Of a stretch of DNA of 33,195 bases, positions 8,213 to 15,726 are shown piece by piece. Under the pieces are notes generated by a model that did not search any database, had not been told where the DNA came from, and saw only the letters and a program-made list of their open reading frames with translations. The translations under genes and the position numbers were made by a program. Numbering within the stretch: the first letter of the stretch is position 1; each line of letters begins with the position of its first letter. Source of the DNA: SLLW01 sp964388615 (GTDB lineage: Bacteria > Bacteroidota > Rhodothermia > Balneolales > Natronogracilivirgulaceae); the NCBI GenBank assembly GCA_964388615.1, contig CAYMBG010000017.1:1-33195 (forward strand), given 5' to 3'.

Positions 8213-9364
8213 ATGTATACAAATTACTTATTCCGCCTTTTGACATTGATGCTTATCCTTAGTGCCTGCAATAACGGTGCCGAACACCTGAGCGATGCAG
8301 AAACCGGGGGCATCGGTCCCACAGATCCCGATGCCACTGCCGAAACAGTTGCACTTTTCCACAATTTAAAAGAGCTGTCCGGGGATCATATCCTGTTCGC
8401 ACACCAACACGCAACCGAGTATGGACATCGTTGGCGCGGTGATGATAACAAATCCGATGTCAAGCTTGTTACCGGTTCTCATCCAGCTGTTATTGGAGTA
8501 GATTTCATGTGGCTGTCCAACCGGCCGCGTGAAGATATTGAAGAGGAGAAGGAACGCCTGCGCAAATACATTGTAGAAGCATATGACCGGGGCGCCGTGA
8601 TCACTGCGGGCTGGCATTTTCATAATCCGGTTTCCGGTGACCGATTCTATTATGAGGAAGAGGAATCGGTTGCAGCTGTTGAACATATTATACCGGGAGG
8701 AAAGGCCCATGAGGATTACAAGCGTATCCTGGAAGATATTGCAGATGTGGCTCATAGCGTGGTCGGTTCGAATGGAACATTGGCACCCATCATTTTCCGG
8801 CCCTACCATGAATTTGACGGGGACTGGTTCTGGTGGGGAAAATCCTGGACGGATCGTGATGACTTTATCACATTGTGGCAGTTTACCGTTACCTATCTGC
8901 GTGATGAACTGGGAGTTAATAATTTTCTTTATGCGTTCTCCCCAGACAATCGTTACGACACGCTTGAAGAGTATTTGGAGCGTTATCCCGGCGACTCCTA
9001 CGTAGATTTGGTGGGAATGGATAATTATGCTGATATGGGACGTGACCGTTATGATCTTGAAGCAGCTATACACAAATTGAAGATTGTCTCGGATTATGCA
9101 AAGGACAGAGGCAAAATTGCCGCTTTCACCGAAACCGGTTTGGAGACTTTACTTGATACCACCTGGTGGACCGACACCCTGCTCGAAGTAGTCAAAGCCG
9201 ATGGGCTGGAATTGGCCTATGTACTGGTTTGGCGCAATGCCACCAATTCAGATCATTACTACGCGCCATTCCCAGGACAGGTCAGCGTCCCGAACTTCAT
9301 GGAATTTTATGAAGATCCCTTCACCTTGTTTGAAGAGGACCTGGAAAACATATACAGCTTTTGA
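8213..9364 (+). CDS. Glycoside hydrolase family 26 lipoprotein (beta-mannanase-like)
   Basis: The start is placed at the ATG at 8213, because it is immediately followed by a lipoprotein signal peptide with lipobox LSAC (Cys19). The 383-residue protein then carries a GH26 (beta/alpha)8 domain. DHILFAHQHATEYGH is typical of its N-terminal strand, IIFRPYHEFDGDWFWWG holds the predicted acid/base Glu200, and AAFTETGLE holds the predicted nucleophile Glu307. GH26 enzymes mostly hydrolyse beta-1,4-mannans, so a surface or periplasmic membrane-anchored mannanase is the most likely role; other specificities exist. No SusC/SusD pair or other carbohydrate genes lie nearby, so this is not a polysaccharide utilisation locus. 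Confidence 0.88.
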   Translation: MYTNYLFRLLTLMLILSACNNGAEHLSDAETGGIGPTDPDATAETVALFHNLKELSGDHILFAHQHATEYGHRWRGDDNKSDVKLVTGSHPAVIGVDFMWLSNRPREDIEEEKERLRKYIVEAYDRGAVITAGWHFHNPVSGDRFYYEEEESVAAVEHIIPGGKAHEDYKRILEDIADVAHSVVGSNGTLAPIIFRPYHEFDGDWFWWGKSWTDRDDFITLWQFTVTYLRDELGVNNFLYAFSPDNRYDTLEEYLERYPGDSYVDLVGMDNYADMGRDRYDLEAAIHKLKIVSDYAKDRGKIAAFTETGLETLLDTTWWTDTLLEVVKADGLELAYVLVWRNATNSDHYYAPFPGQVSVPNFMEFYEDPFTLFEEDLENIYSF

Positions 9365-9398
9365 GTTTTTGATCGACGTGTCACCGATAACAAAAAAA

Positions 9399-10420
9399 AT
9401 GAATCACACCCCCGTTTCCATTGCCCTGCTGCAATCCCCTTGTGGCCCGGATATCGCATCCAATATTGAAACTACCAAAAAACAAATTTGCGAAGCGGCC
9501 GACAGCGGAGCCCGGATTATCATCCTGCAAGAGCTGTTTGCATGGCCTTACTTCTGCCGTGAGGTAGATGAGCGTTACTTTGAATGGGCCGGGGCTGTCC
9601 CCGGAAAAATTACCGAAACTCTTGGGNNNNNNNNNNNNNNNNNNNNNNNNNNNNNNNNNNNNNNNNNNNNNNNNNNNNNNNNNNNNNNNNNNNNNNNNNN
9701 NNNNNNNNNNNNNNNNNNNNNNNNNNGCGTTACTTTGAATGGGCCGGGGCTGTCCCCGGAAAAATTACCGAAACTCTTGGGACATTGGCAGCCAGGCTTG
9801 GAGTTGTCATTGTCGGTTCTGTTTTTGAAAAGCGGGCAGATGGTATCTATCATAACACGGCTGCCGTACTGGATGCCGACGGCCAATATCTGGGTAAATA
9901 TCGAAAAATGCACATCCCGGAAGATCCTGGCTTTCATGAAAAATTTTACTTTACACCCGGAGATCTTGGTTATTCGGTATTCGAAACCCGTTATGGAAGA
10001 ATCGGCGTTCTAATCTGCTGGGACCAGTGGTTTCCGGAAGCAGCGCGTATTACGGCGATGATGGGAGCGGATTTACTGGTCTATCCAACCGCTATTGCCT
10101 CCCTGCCGGAAGAAGCGAGTGCACTATCCCGACAGTATCTTAATGCATGGCAAAACATTCAGAAAAGTCATGCTATTGCCAATGGTTGTTACGTAGCTTC
10201 CGTTAACCGGGTTGGAACAGAATCGCAATTGACGTTCTGGGGTAATTCGTTTCTATGCGGACCCACCGGCGAAATCATCTCCAACGGAGGTACCCATCAA
10301 GAAATAGTGACCGGAGAGATGGATCGCTCCGTAATTGATAAACATCGCACCACCTGGCCTTTTTTCCGTGACAGGCGCATTGATTCTTATCAAAAGATCA
10401 CATCCCGTTGGCTGGATTAG
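9399..10420 (+). CDS. aguB: N-carbamoylputrescine amidase (interrupted by an artificial assembly gap)
   Basis: A nitrilase-superfamily enzyme that hydrolyses N-carbamoylputrescine to putrescine, CO2 and ammonia. The catalytic triad is visible: Glu45 in LQELFAWPYFC, Lys118 in YRKMHIPEDPGF and Cys155 in LICWDQWFPEAAR (numbering after closing the gap). The PYFC and HIPEDPGF-EKFYF-PGD signatures are those of AguB rather than of general nitrilases. As printed, the gene is split by 100 N. The 55 bp before the Ns (9572-9626) are repeated exactly after them (9727-9781), and removing 155 positions restores a single frame of 288 residues, a normal family length. The start ATG at 9399 lies 34 bp after the GH26 gene. 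It is separated from speE, pdaD and speD by one gene on the other strand, which fits a shared polyamine role. Confidence 0.92.
9572..9781. other. Artificial scaffold gap: 100 N flanked by identical 55-bp contig ends
   Basis: Positions 9572-9626 and 9727-9781 are the same 55 bases, on either side of exactly 100 N (9627-9726). The aguB frame is continuous if one copy and the Ns are deleted. This is what a scaffolder leaves when two contigs overlapping by the assembly k-mer (k=55) are not merged. Confidence 0.93.
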
Positions 10421-10531
10421 TGCCGTCAGGGGCTCATGCTTGCTAAAGACTCTTTTGAGACAAACAGGTAATCATGTGTCAAGTGGGTTCAGACATCCAT
10501 CCCACCCTCATCGTCACATCGCACATGATGA

Positions 10532-12385
10532 TCAGAAATCTGCCGATAGATTGAAGTGAACCTTGCCATTGTGAAGAGGGTCGTCAGATGATACCGCATA
10601 AGTAAATTGCATGATCCCGATTGGTGTGCGATACCGGAAACCAAAACCTCCGGAATATATCCAATCCGAAGCTCCTCCATGATCATCTCCCACCATTCGT
10701 GGCATGTCATAGACGCCGGCGGCCGCAAACACAAAACCGTGTGAGTACGGATCCAGCAAATAACGATATTCCAACTCTCCCCAGCCATAACGAGCGACAT
10801 GGAACTGCTCCTCATGATATCCCCGAATGGAATTCGAACCACCCAGACGCATAAGGTCCGTTTCGGAATACTCCGGTGATTCCAAACTAGCTCCATGAAA
10901 GCCCAAAGCTATAACCTGACGGCTCAATGGACTTATATAAGAAGTAAATGAACTCCGGACCGATTGCTGGAACATCGACCCCCGGCTTTGCAACTCCTCT
11001 GCCCTTGGGTCTGAGATTCGTCGAAAAATTGATGCGACATGAATGTCAAACATCATCCCCTCTGTCGGACTTAGACGACTGTCGGTGTTGTCAAATGAAA
11101 ATCCGGCTCCTGCCGAGTAACTCTGACCATCTAAAACCCGGACGGGCAATGCAGGATCGGGATTAGCCGATATCCCTTCACGACTCAACCGAAACGAGAT
11201 CTCCCGTGCGGGGTTCCACATATAAGTACCCGCTATCTCCAATTCCCTGACCTGGTAACTGGTGTCTTGTTGTAGGAATCGAAACTCCATTGACCCGCCA
11301 AGAGGAGCGCCCCCAATCCACTGTCTGCCATAACCGGTATGAAGCCGGGTCACCCTGTTTTGCAGCCTTTCATAATTGATGTTCATACGGCTTCCCACCC
11401 AACCGACATTCCGGATAAGCATCGAACCACGACCAATCACATCGTAACCATCCCTCTGCCCGGGTGCGTATCCGAACATCAGGTCAAAATTATTGGCGCG
11501 ACGCTCAGTGACGTCATAATAGATGTAGGGATCTCCATCATTCAGGTAGATATCCCCCTCGCTGACCTCGTGAAACAAATCTGTCCTTTCCAGACTCTTG
11601 CGCCCCCGTTCAAAGAGCTCCGGTGTAATAAGATCATTTTCCCTGATGTAAGTGGCCTTTTCAACAAAATCAGGATCATGTTGCTCCAGCCCTCCTACTC
11701 TTGCCCCTGCTGCATGAAGACGTTCACCTGGTATGATTTCGGCATCGATGTGTACATCACACGCGGATGGCTGTATATCAAAAGCTGTTATTTCAACAGC
11801 CGCAAGTGGAAAGCCTAGTGATGCATAATGGCGGACATATCTGCGAAATTCTTCCTGCAACAGATCCGTATCAAAAACATCTCCCTCGCCGTAGAATGAT
11901 ATCACGTCATCAGGTTGCAATCCAATGTCCGGTTCTTCCGGGTTCTGATCCTTTGCGGCCACCTCCCCATTCAACGGTTTTTGCCATTCCGTTTGAGCGC
12001 TGCCTCCGTTCAGCTCATAATTCAGGGAACCAATGGAAAATCGGCAACCGGGATTGACATAAATGTGAATTTCTACAAGTTGCGAATCCAATATCCGAAC
12101 ACTATCAACTTCTGAGTGAAAAAACCCCCGGTTTACATAGTAAGGGGTTAACTGTTGCGAGGCGATCTCTTCCAGTTGCCCTTCATCAGCTTCGGATTGC
12201 GCAAGTGGTTGCAGCAGATCCCGTAATTCTGCCGAAACTGATGATCTGGCTCCATCCTCAAAAAGAATCAAGACTGTTTCGGAGGCTACCGGTTCCGGGA
12301 CCCCTTCCCTGGTCACGAAAAAAACCGCAAAAATTAAAAGCAAGAGCAGCTTGCGATAGAAAATAAACCCCCTTTTCAAAAACAT
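10532..12385 (-). CDS. BamA/TamA-family outer-membrane beta-barrel protein
   Basis: 617 residues. The N terminus is a basic, hydrophobic signal sequence (RKLLLLLIFAVFFV). Residues of about 40-300 look like POTRA-type modules, including YYVNRGFFHSEVDSV, RHYASLGFPLAAVEI and RGRKSLERTDLFHEV. The rest is a 16-strand-type bacterial surface antigen (D15/Omp85) barrel with amphipathic strands, the loop-6 motif LGGSNSIRGYHEEQF (IRGY for the usual VRGY) and a terminal phenylalanine (NLSADF) expected for outer-membrane insertion. Three modules or fewer and the length are closer to TamA-like proteins than to BamA (five POTRA, about 800 residues), so a role in inserting or exporting a subset of proteins is inferred. 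It lies 93 bp downstream of speE on the same strand. Confidence 0.85.
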   Translation of the reverse strand: MFLKRGFIFYRKLLLLLIFAVFFVTREGVPEPVASETVLILFEDGARSSVSAELRDLLQPLAQSEADEGQLEEIASQQLTPYYVNRGFFHSEVDSVRILDSQLVEIHIYVNPGCRFSIGSLNYELNGGSAQTEWQKPLNGEVAAKDQNPEEPDIGLQPDDVISFYGEGDVFDTDLLQEEFRRYVRHYASLGFPLAAVEITAFDIQPSACDVHIDAEIIPGERLHAAGARVGGLEQHDPDFVEKATYIRENDLITPELFERGRKSLERTDLFHEVSEGDIYLNDGDPYIYYDVTERRANNFDLMFGYAPGQRDGYDVIGRGSMLIRNVGWVGSRMNINYERLQNRVTRLHTGYGRQWIGGAPLGGSMEFRFLQQDTSYQVRELEIAGTYMWNPAREISFRLSREGISANPDPALPVRVLDGQSYSAGAGFSFDNTDSRLSPTEGMMFDIHVASIFRRISDPRAEELQSRGSMFQQSVRSSFTSYISPLSRQVIALGFHGASLESPEYSETDLMRLGGSNSIRGYHEEQFHVARYGWGELEYRYLLDPYSHGFVFAAAGVYDMPRMVGDDHGGASDWIYSGGFGFRYRTPIGIMQFTYAVSSDDPLHNGKVHFNLSADF

Positions 12386-12478
12386 GAGATCATACCAGGT
12401 TTTGATATGATACCGGCAGAACCTGTGTCTGAAGTTACACCGGATGATCCTGTCAGAAGGAACATAATCTATGGAATA

Positions 12479-13324
12479 TCAACGCAGCATATCCTTGACA
12501 AACCCGGGCAGCGCAAAAGCTCCACGATGTATTTCCTCGTTATAGTACTGTAACGCCGAATCCATCCGCCTGGTACCTTCACTCACACGTTTCATCACAT
12601 CCGGATCATGCGGATGTATACCTTGCGAGGCAAACGCCAAAGACCACATCCCGGCCGGATACAGCGGTATAAAAGCCAAATACATTTCAGATATCCGGAA
12701 TGTGTTATCCAACGTAGCAAAAAGGTTATGTATGGCGGAGTGATAAGACGGAACCCAGGGGCTTTCGGTTTGAGCGGTTAGCACCCCGTTTTCGGAGAGA
12801 GCCTTTCGGCAACGATGATAGAAAGTCTCACTGAACAAATCAGCAGCAGGTCCGACCGGGTCTGACCCATCTATAATGATCACATCATAGGGGTGGTCCA
12901 CCTTTTCAACAAATCGGATACCATCCTCATAAAGTACGCTGAGCCTGGGGTCATCAAATGCACCCACATTTGGAAGAAACTGCTTGGCGGCCCTTACCAC
13001 AGCCTCGTCTATTTCAACCATATCCACCTGTTCTACAGAGGGGTGACGCAGAACTTCACGTGCAGTGCCACCATCACCACCGCCAATGATGAGTACTCGT
13101 CGTGGATCAGGGTGGGCAAACATTCCCACATGCGTAAGCATTTCATGGTAGACGAATTCATCCTTTTCCGAGAGCATGACCATCCCGTCGATGGTCATCA
13201 TATTACCCCAGGTATCGGTTTCAAAAACTTCTACTTTTTGGTAGGGGGTTTGCTCGGAAAACAGAATCTTATTGACGCCGACCGTCAGGCCGGTCCGCTC
13301 ATGGTAATATTCATTGAATTGCAT
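12479..13324 (-). CDS. speE: Spermidine synthase (polyamine aminopropyltransferase)
   Basis: Transfers the aminopropyl group of decarboxylated S-adenosylmethionine to putrescine, giving spermidine and methylthioadenosine, in the cytoplasm. The 281-residue protein opens with the family N terminus (FNEYYHERTGLTVGV) and contains the substrate-gate region YQKVEVFET with MTIDGMVMLSEKDEF and YHEMLTH. It also has the nucleotide-binding GGGDGGTARE (81-90), VEIDEAVV, and IIDGSDPVGPA with the catalytic Asp near 152-155. Length is normal (E. coli SpeE is 288). It is the third gene of a minus-strand set, speD-pdaD-speE, 39 bp after pdaD, so the donor-making enzyme, the putrescine route and the transferase are linked. 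Confidence 0.95.
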   Translation of the reverse strand: MQFNEYYHERTGLTVGVNKILFSEQTPYQKVEVFETDTWGNMMTIDGMVMLSEKDEFVYHEMLTHVGMFAHPDPRRVLIIGGGDGGTAREVLRHPSVEQVDMVEIDEAVVRAAKQFLPNVGAFDDPRLSVLYEDGIRFVEKVDHPYDVIIIDGSDPVGPAADLFSETFYHRCRKALSENGVLTAQTESPWVPSYHSAIHNLFATLDNTFRISEMYLAFIPLYPAGMWSLAFASQGIHPHDPDVMKRVSEGTRRMDSALQYYNEEIHRGAFALPGFVKDMLR

Positions 13325-13363
13325 CTGTCAGAGTGTTTTTTTCGGGAAAGTCAACGGAGCATG

Positions 13364-13837
13364 TTATTCATACCAGAGAACCGCACCGGCAAAAACCGCA
13401 CCGGCCTGTTCTACCGTATGTTCAACACCTGTGGTTTTGATCTCTTTCAATGCACGTCCACGGTAATCGAAGGCATCTTCAGCCATTTGTTTCACCTTTG
13501 CTTCCACAACCGCCAATGGTGCTTTGGCTTCAAATTCCATGATGACCCCTGGCAATGAAGAATCCTCGGGAAGAGCAACTGCGATGGCTGCGGATATAAT
13601 CTCGCCGGGCAGATCTGAGTCGATATGAGCATAGGCAACAGGAACAAGCGCACCAGCCGGCAGTACGATTTTTTGCCGCTGCACGGCACTCGGAGGGACA
13701 ATACTGCTCATCCGCACCAGGTTGGTGTCCCCAATCCCCGCATCTAACAGCGCCTGGTCAAAAGCGTTAAGTAGCATTCTTCCCTCTCCGGCACCATGGA
13801 CCAGTGAAAAGATGTTAGGGGTTCTTACCATATTCAT
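13364..13837 (-). CDS. pdaD: Pyruvoyl-dependent arginine decarboxylase
   Basis: Converts arginine to agmatine. The 157-residue proenzyme carries the self-cleavage motif VRMSSIVPP, with serinolysis expected between Ser44 and Ser45 to leave a pyruvoyl cofactor on the alpha chain. Other family features are GAGEGR near the N terminus, LVPVAYAHIDSDLPGEIISAAIAVALP, and the PGVIMEFEA segment holding a conserved glutamate. The start ATG at 13837 is preceded by AGAGG 8 bp upstream on the minus strand. It lies 14 bp after speD and 39 bp before speE, so the genes are very probably co-transcribed. This replaces the PLP-dependent SpeA used by many bacteria. Archaeal-type PvlArgDC is known in several bacterial groups including Bacteroidota relatives. 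Confidence 0.93.
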   Translation of the reverse strand: MNMVRTPNIFSLVHGAGEGRMLLNAFDQALLDAGIGDTNLVRMSSIVPPSAVQRQKIVLPAGALVPVAYAHIDSDLPGEIISAAIAVALPEDSSLPGVIMEFEAKAPLAVVEAKVKQMAEDAFDYRGRALKEIKTTGVEHTVEQAGAVFAGAVLWYE

Positions 13838-13851
13838 TAAAGCACCTCTGT

Positions 13852-14268
13852 TTATACCTGGTGGTCACCAAGTTTGGCGGCATTTTGTGGTTTAAAGTGC
13901 AGTTTTTGCCCCTCAGCTACTTTAAACAACCCTCTTTTCATTTCCATGGCCGAGGTGTTCATAGAGGAAAAGCCGCTTTTCAGATAATCCTGGATCACCC
14001 ATGGATCAATCGTTTCGCCGCAGGTAAATATGTCAACAGCAGCATAGGCATACTCGGGCCATGTATGAATCGCCACATGTGACTCAGCAATGACTACCAT
14101 TCCACTCACCCCGTGTGGACTGAACTGATGAAATTTGTGTGATACAATGGATGCTCCTGAAGCCCGGGTGCCTTCAAGCATCATAGTCTCAATTTGAGAA
14201 ACATCGTTTAGTGTTTTTTCATCACAGTCGTAAAACTCGACCAGTATTTGTCTTCCCAGTGCTTCCAT
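13852..14268 (-). CDS. speD: S-adenosylmethionine decarboxylase proenzyme (prokaryotic class)
   Basis: Makes decarboxylated SAM, the aminopropyl donor used by SpeE. The 138-residue proenzyme shows the class 1B signature: HKFHQFSPHGVSGMVVI, then AESHVAIHTWPE where self-cleavage between Glu62 and Ser63 generates the pyruvoyl group, followed by YAAVDIFTCG with the conserved catalytic cysteine (Cys83). It is the first gene of the speD-pdaD-speE set. About 325 bp separate it from the divergent cfa gene, so a promoter must lie there, but none matches the Bacteroidota consensus well. Confidence 0.96.
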   Translation of the reverse strand: MEALGRQILVEFYDCDEKTLNDVSQIETMMLEGTRASGASIVSHKFHQFSPHGVSGMVVIAESHVAIHTWPEYAYAAVDIFTCGETIDPWVIQDYLKSGFSSMNTSAMEMKRGLFKVAEGQKLHFKPQNAAKLGDHQV

Positions 14269-14593
14269 TTTCGCTCAATTATTTCTTTTAAACTGTTGTG
14301 AAAAGCGATTACTGTCGGACAGAAGAATCCTAAAAAACAAATTATGGACATATGAATTATGCAAGGATGTCAGACATATGGCCCTGTGCCGCTTCAAATG
14401 CGCTAATTATTTCTCTAACTTGCTGTATTAATGACAGAATCCAAAATTAAAAAAAATTTCTTGATTATAACACGCCCGAAATCAAAAAATTGTACCTGAC
14501 ATTCAAATCAAAACTATACATTATCTCTTTAATTTATTAGTATGAAAATAAAGTAACGCTACCAACGAACTCAAGAAGAGGGGAAAAATCGGT
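14269..14593. promoter_or_regulatory. Divergent intergenic region between speD and cfa
   Basis: A 325-bp AT-rich region that must hold promoters for both directions. It contains a direct repeat of GACATATG (14347-14354 and 14373-14380, 26 bp apart), each copy including the palindrome CATATG. On the plus strand TTGTAC (14490-14495) and TATACA (14515-14520) are spaced 19 bp, a weak promoter candidate for cfa. AAGAAGAGGGGA ends about 8 bp before the cfa start and is a strong ribosome-binding site. No RNA gene is recognised. Confidence 0.4.
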
Positions 14594-15706
14594 ATGGAAA
14601 AGTTACAAAACAAGCTCGAAGAATTACTCAAGGGTGCGGACGTCAAACTGAACGGGCCACGCAAGTTCGATATACAAGTTCACAACGACGATCTTTACCG
14701 ACGGATTTTTGCCAATGGTTCCCTTGGACTGGGAGAGGCCTACATGGAAGGTTGGTGGGATTGTGAGGATCTGGAAGAGCTTTTTTTTCGCTTGTTATCT
14801 GCTAATCTTGATCGACGTTTGCACCCGATCCGGTTAGCCGGTGCCTGGGCAAAGGCAACTTTTCTCAATTTACAAACCCATTCCCAGGCATTCAAGATTG
14901 GAGAACACCATTATGATATAGGAGATGATCTTTATCAAATCATGCTTGACAAACGCATGATTTACAGCTGTGGTTATTGGAAAGGCACCCGATCCCTGAA
15001 CAAAGCCCAGGAGCAAAAAATAGATCTCATTTGTAAGAAACTGGGCCTGAAAAAAGGTATGCGTGTGCTGGATATTGGTTGTGGATGGGGCGGTGCATTG
15101 CAATATGCCGCTGAAAAATATGGCATTCATGGTGTCGGTGTCACTGTTTCCAGAAATCAGGAGAAGAAAGCCCGTGAAGTGTGCCGGGATTGGCCCATTG
15201 AAATACGCTTACAAGATTACCGGGATATAAACGACTCATTTGACCGTATATGGTCGATTGGGATGATCGAACATGTCGGCGCAAAAAACTACCGGACATT
15301 CATGAAAGTAGTTCGCCGCAGCCTGAATCCCGGCGGATTATTCCTGCTTCATACCATTGGTGGAAATCGTTCCGTCTCGAAAAGTGACCCCTGGATAAAC
15401 AATTACATTTTTCCCAACTCCATGATACCCTCAATCAGACAGCTTGGTCTTTCCTGGGAAAACCTTTTTGTGATGGAAGACTGGCATAATTTCGGTATAT
15501 ACTATCGAAAAACGCTACAAGAGTGGGAGCGAAATGTACAAAAACACAAGCAGTACATTCTGGATAAATACGGAGAATCGTTTTTCCGGATGTGGCACTA
15601 TTATCTGCAAAGTTGTGCCGGTTCTTTCAGGGCCAGAAAAAACAACTTGTGGCAAATCGTTTTATCACCAGAGGGGGTTCCGGGGGGATATACATCCATC
15701 CGGTGA
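14594..15706 (+). CDS. cfa: Cyclopropane-fatty-acyl-phospholipid synthase
   Basis: Methylates double bonds of unsaturated acyl chains in membrane phospholipids using SAM. The 370-residue protein has the N-terminal lipid-binding domain (FANGSLGLGEAYMEGWWD), then HYDIGDDLYQIMLDKRMIYSCGYW with the conserved cysteine near residue 126. The SAM motif LDIGCGWGGALQYAAE (159 onwards), VTVSRNQ and the IGMIEHVG segment follow; the last two hold residues involved in bicarbonate and lipid handling in the family. Length is close to E. coli Cfa (382). The ATG at 14594 has a clear ribosome-binding site (AAGAAGAGGGG). It uses SAM, as does the neighbouring speD, but a functional link is not shown. It ends 2 bp from the convergent holA. 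Confidence 0.95.
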   Translation: MEKLQNKLEELLKGADVKLNGPRKFDIQVHNDDLYRRIFANGSLGLGEAYMEGWWDCEDLEELFFRLLSANLDRRLHPIRLAGAWAKATFLNLQTHSQAFKIGEHHYDIGDDLYQIMLDKRMIYSCGYWKGTRSLNKAQEQKIDLICKKLGLKKGMRVLDIGCGWGGALQYAAEKYGIHGVGVTVSRNQEKKAREVCRDWPIEIRLQDYRDINDSFDRIWSIGMIEHVGAKNYRTFMKVVRRSLNPGGLFLLHTIGGNRSVSKSDPWINNYIFPNSMIPSIRQLGLSWENLFVMEDWHNFGIYYRKTLQEWERNVQKHKQYILDKYGESFFRMWHYYLQSCAGSFRARKNNLWQIVLSPEGVPGGYTSIR

Positions 15707-15726
15707 TATCAGCCGGTTATTTTTTT
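15700..15726 (+). terminator. Candidate terminator overlapping the cfa stop and holA 3' end
   Basis: CCGG (15700-15703) pairs with CCGG (15713-15716), extendable by TG/CA with one bulged base, and is followed by TTATTTTTTT (15717-15726). It contains the cfa stop codon and the last codons of the convergent holA gene, so one short sequence serves two genes. The stem is short; moderate support. Confidence 0.45.

Noticed and set aside
8366..9073. 235-codon open frame on the minus strand inside the GH26 gene
   Set aside because: It is antisense to a gene with clear catalytic motifs, and its translation shows no recognisable domain.
9572..9781. Identical 55-bp direct repeats flanking unknown sequence, as possible mobile-element target duplication or tandem duplication
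   Set aside because: The same repeat length occurs at the other gap, both surround exactly 100 N, and both restore a frame when collapsed. That is an assembly signature, not biology.
10471..10529. Nested inverted repeats ATCATGTG/CACATGAT and GTGGG/CCCAC downstream of aguB
   Set aside because: The spacing is long and uneven, no T run follows, and pairs this short are expected by chance.
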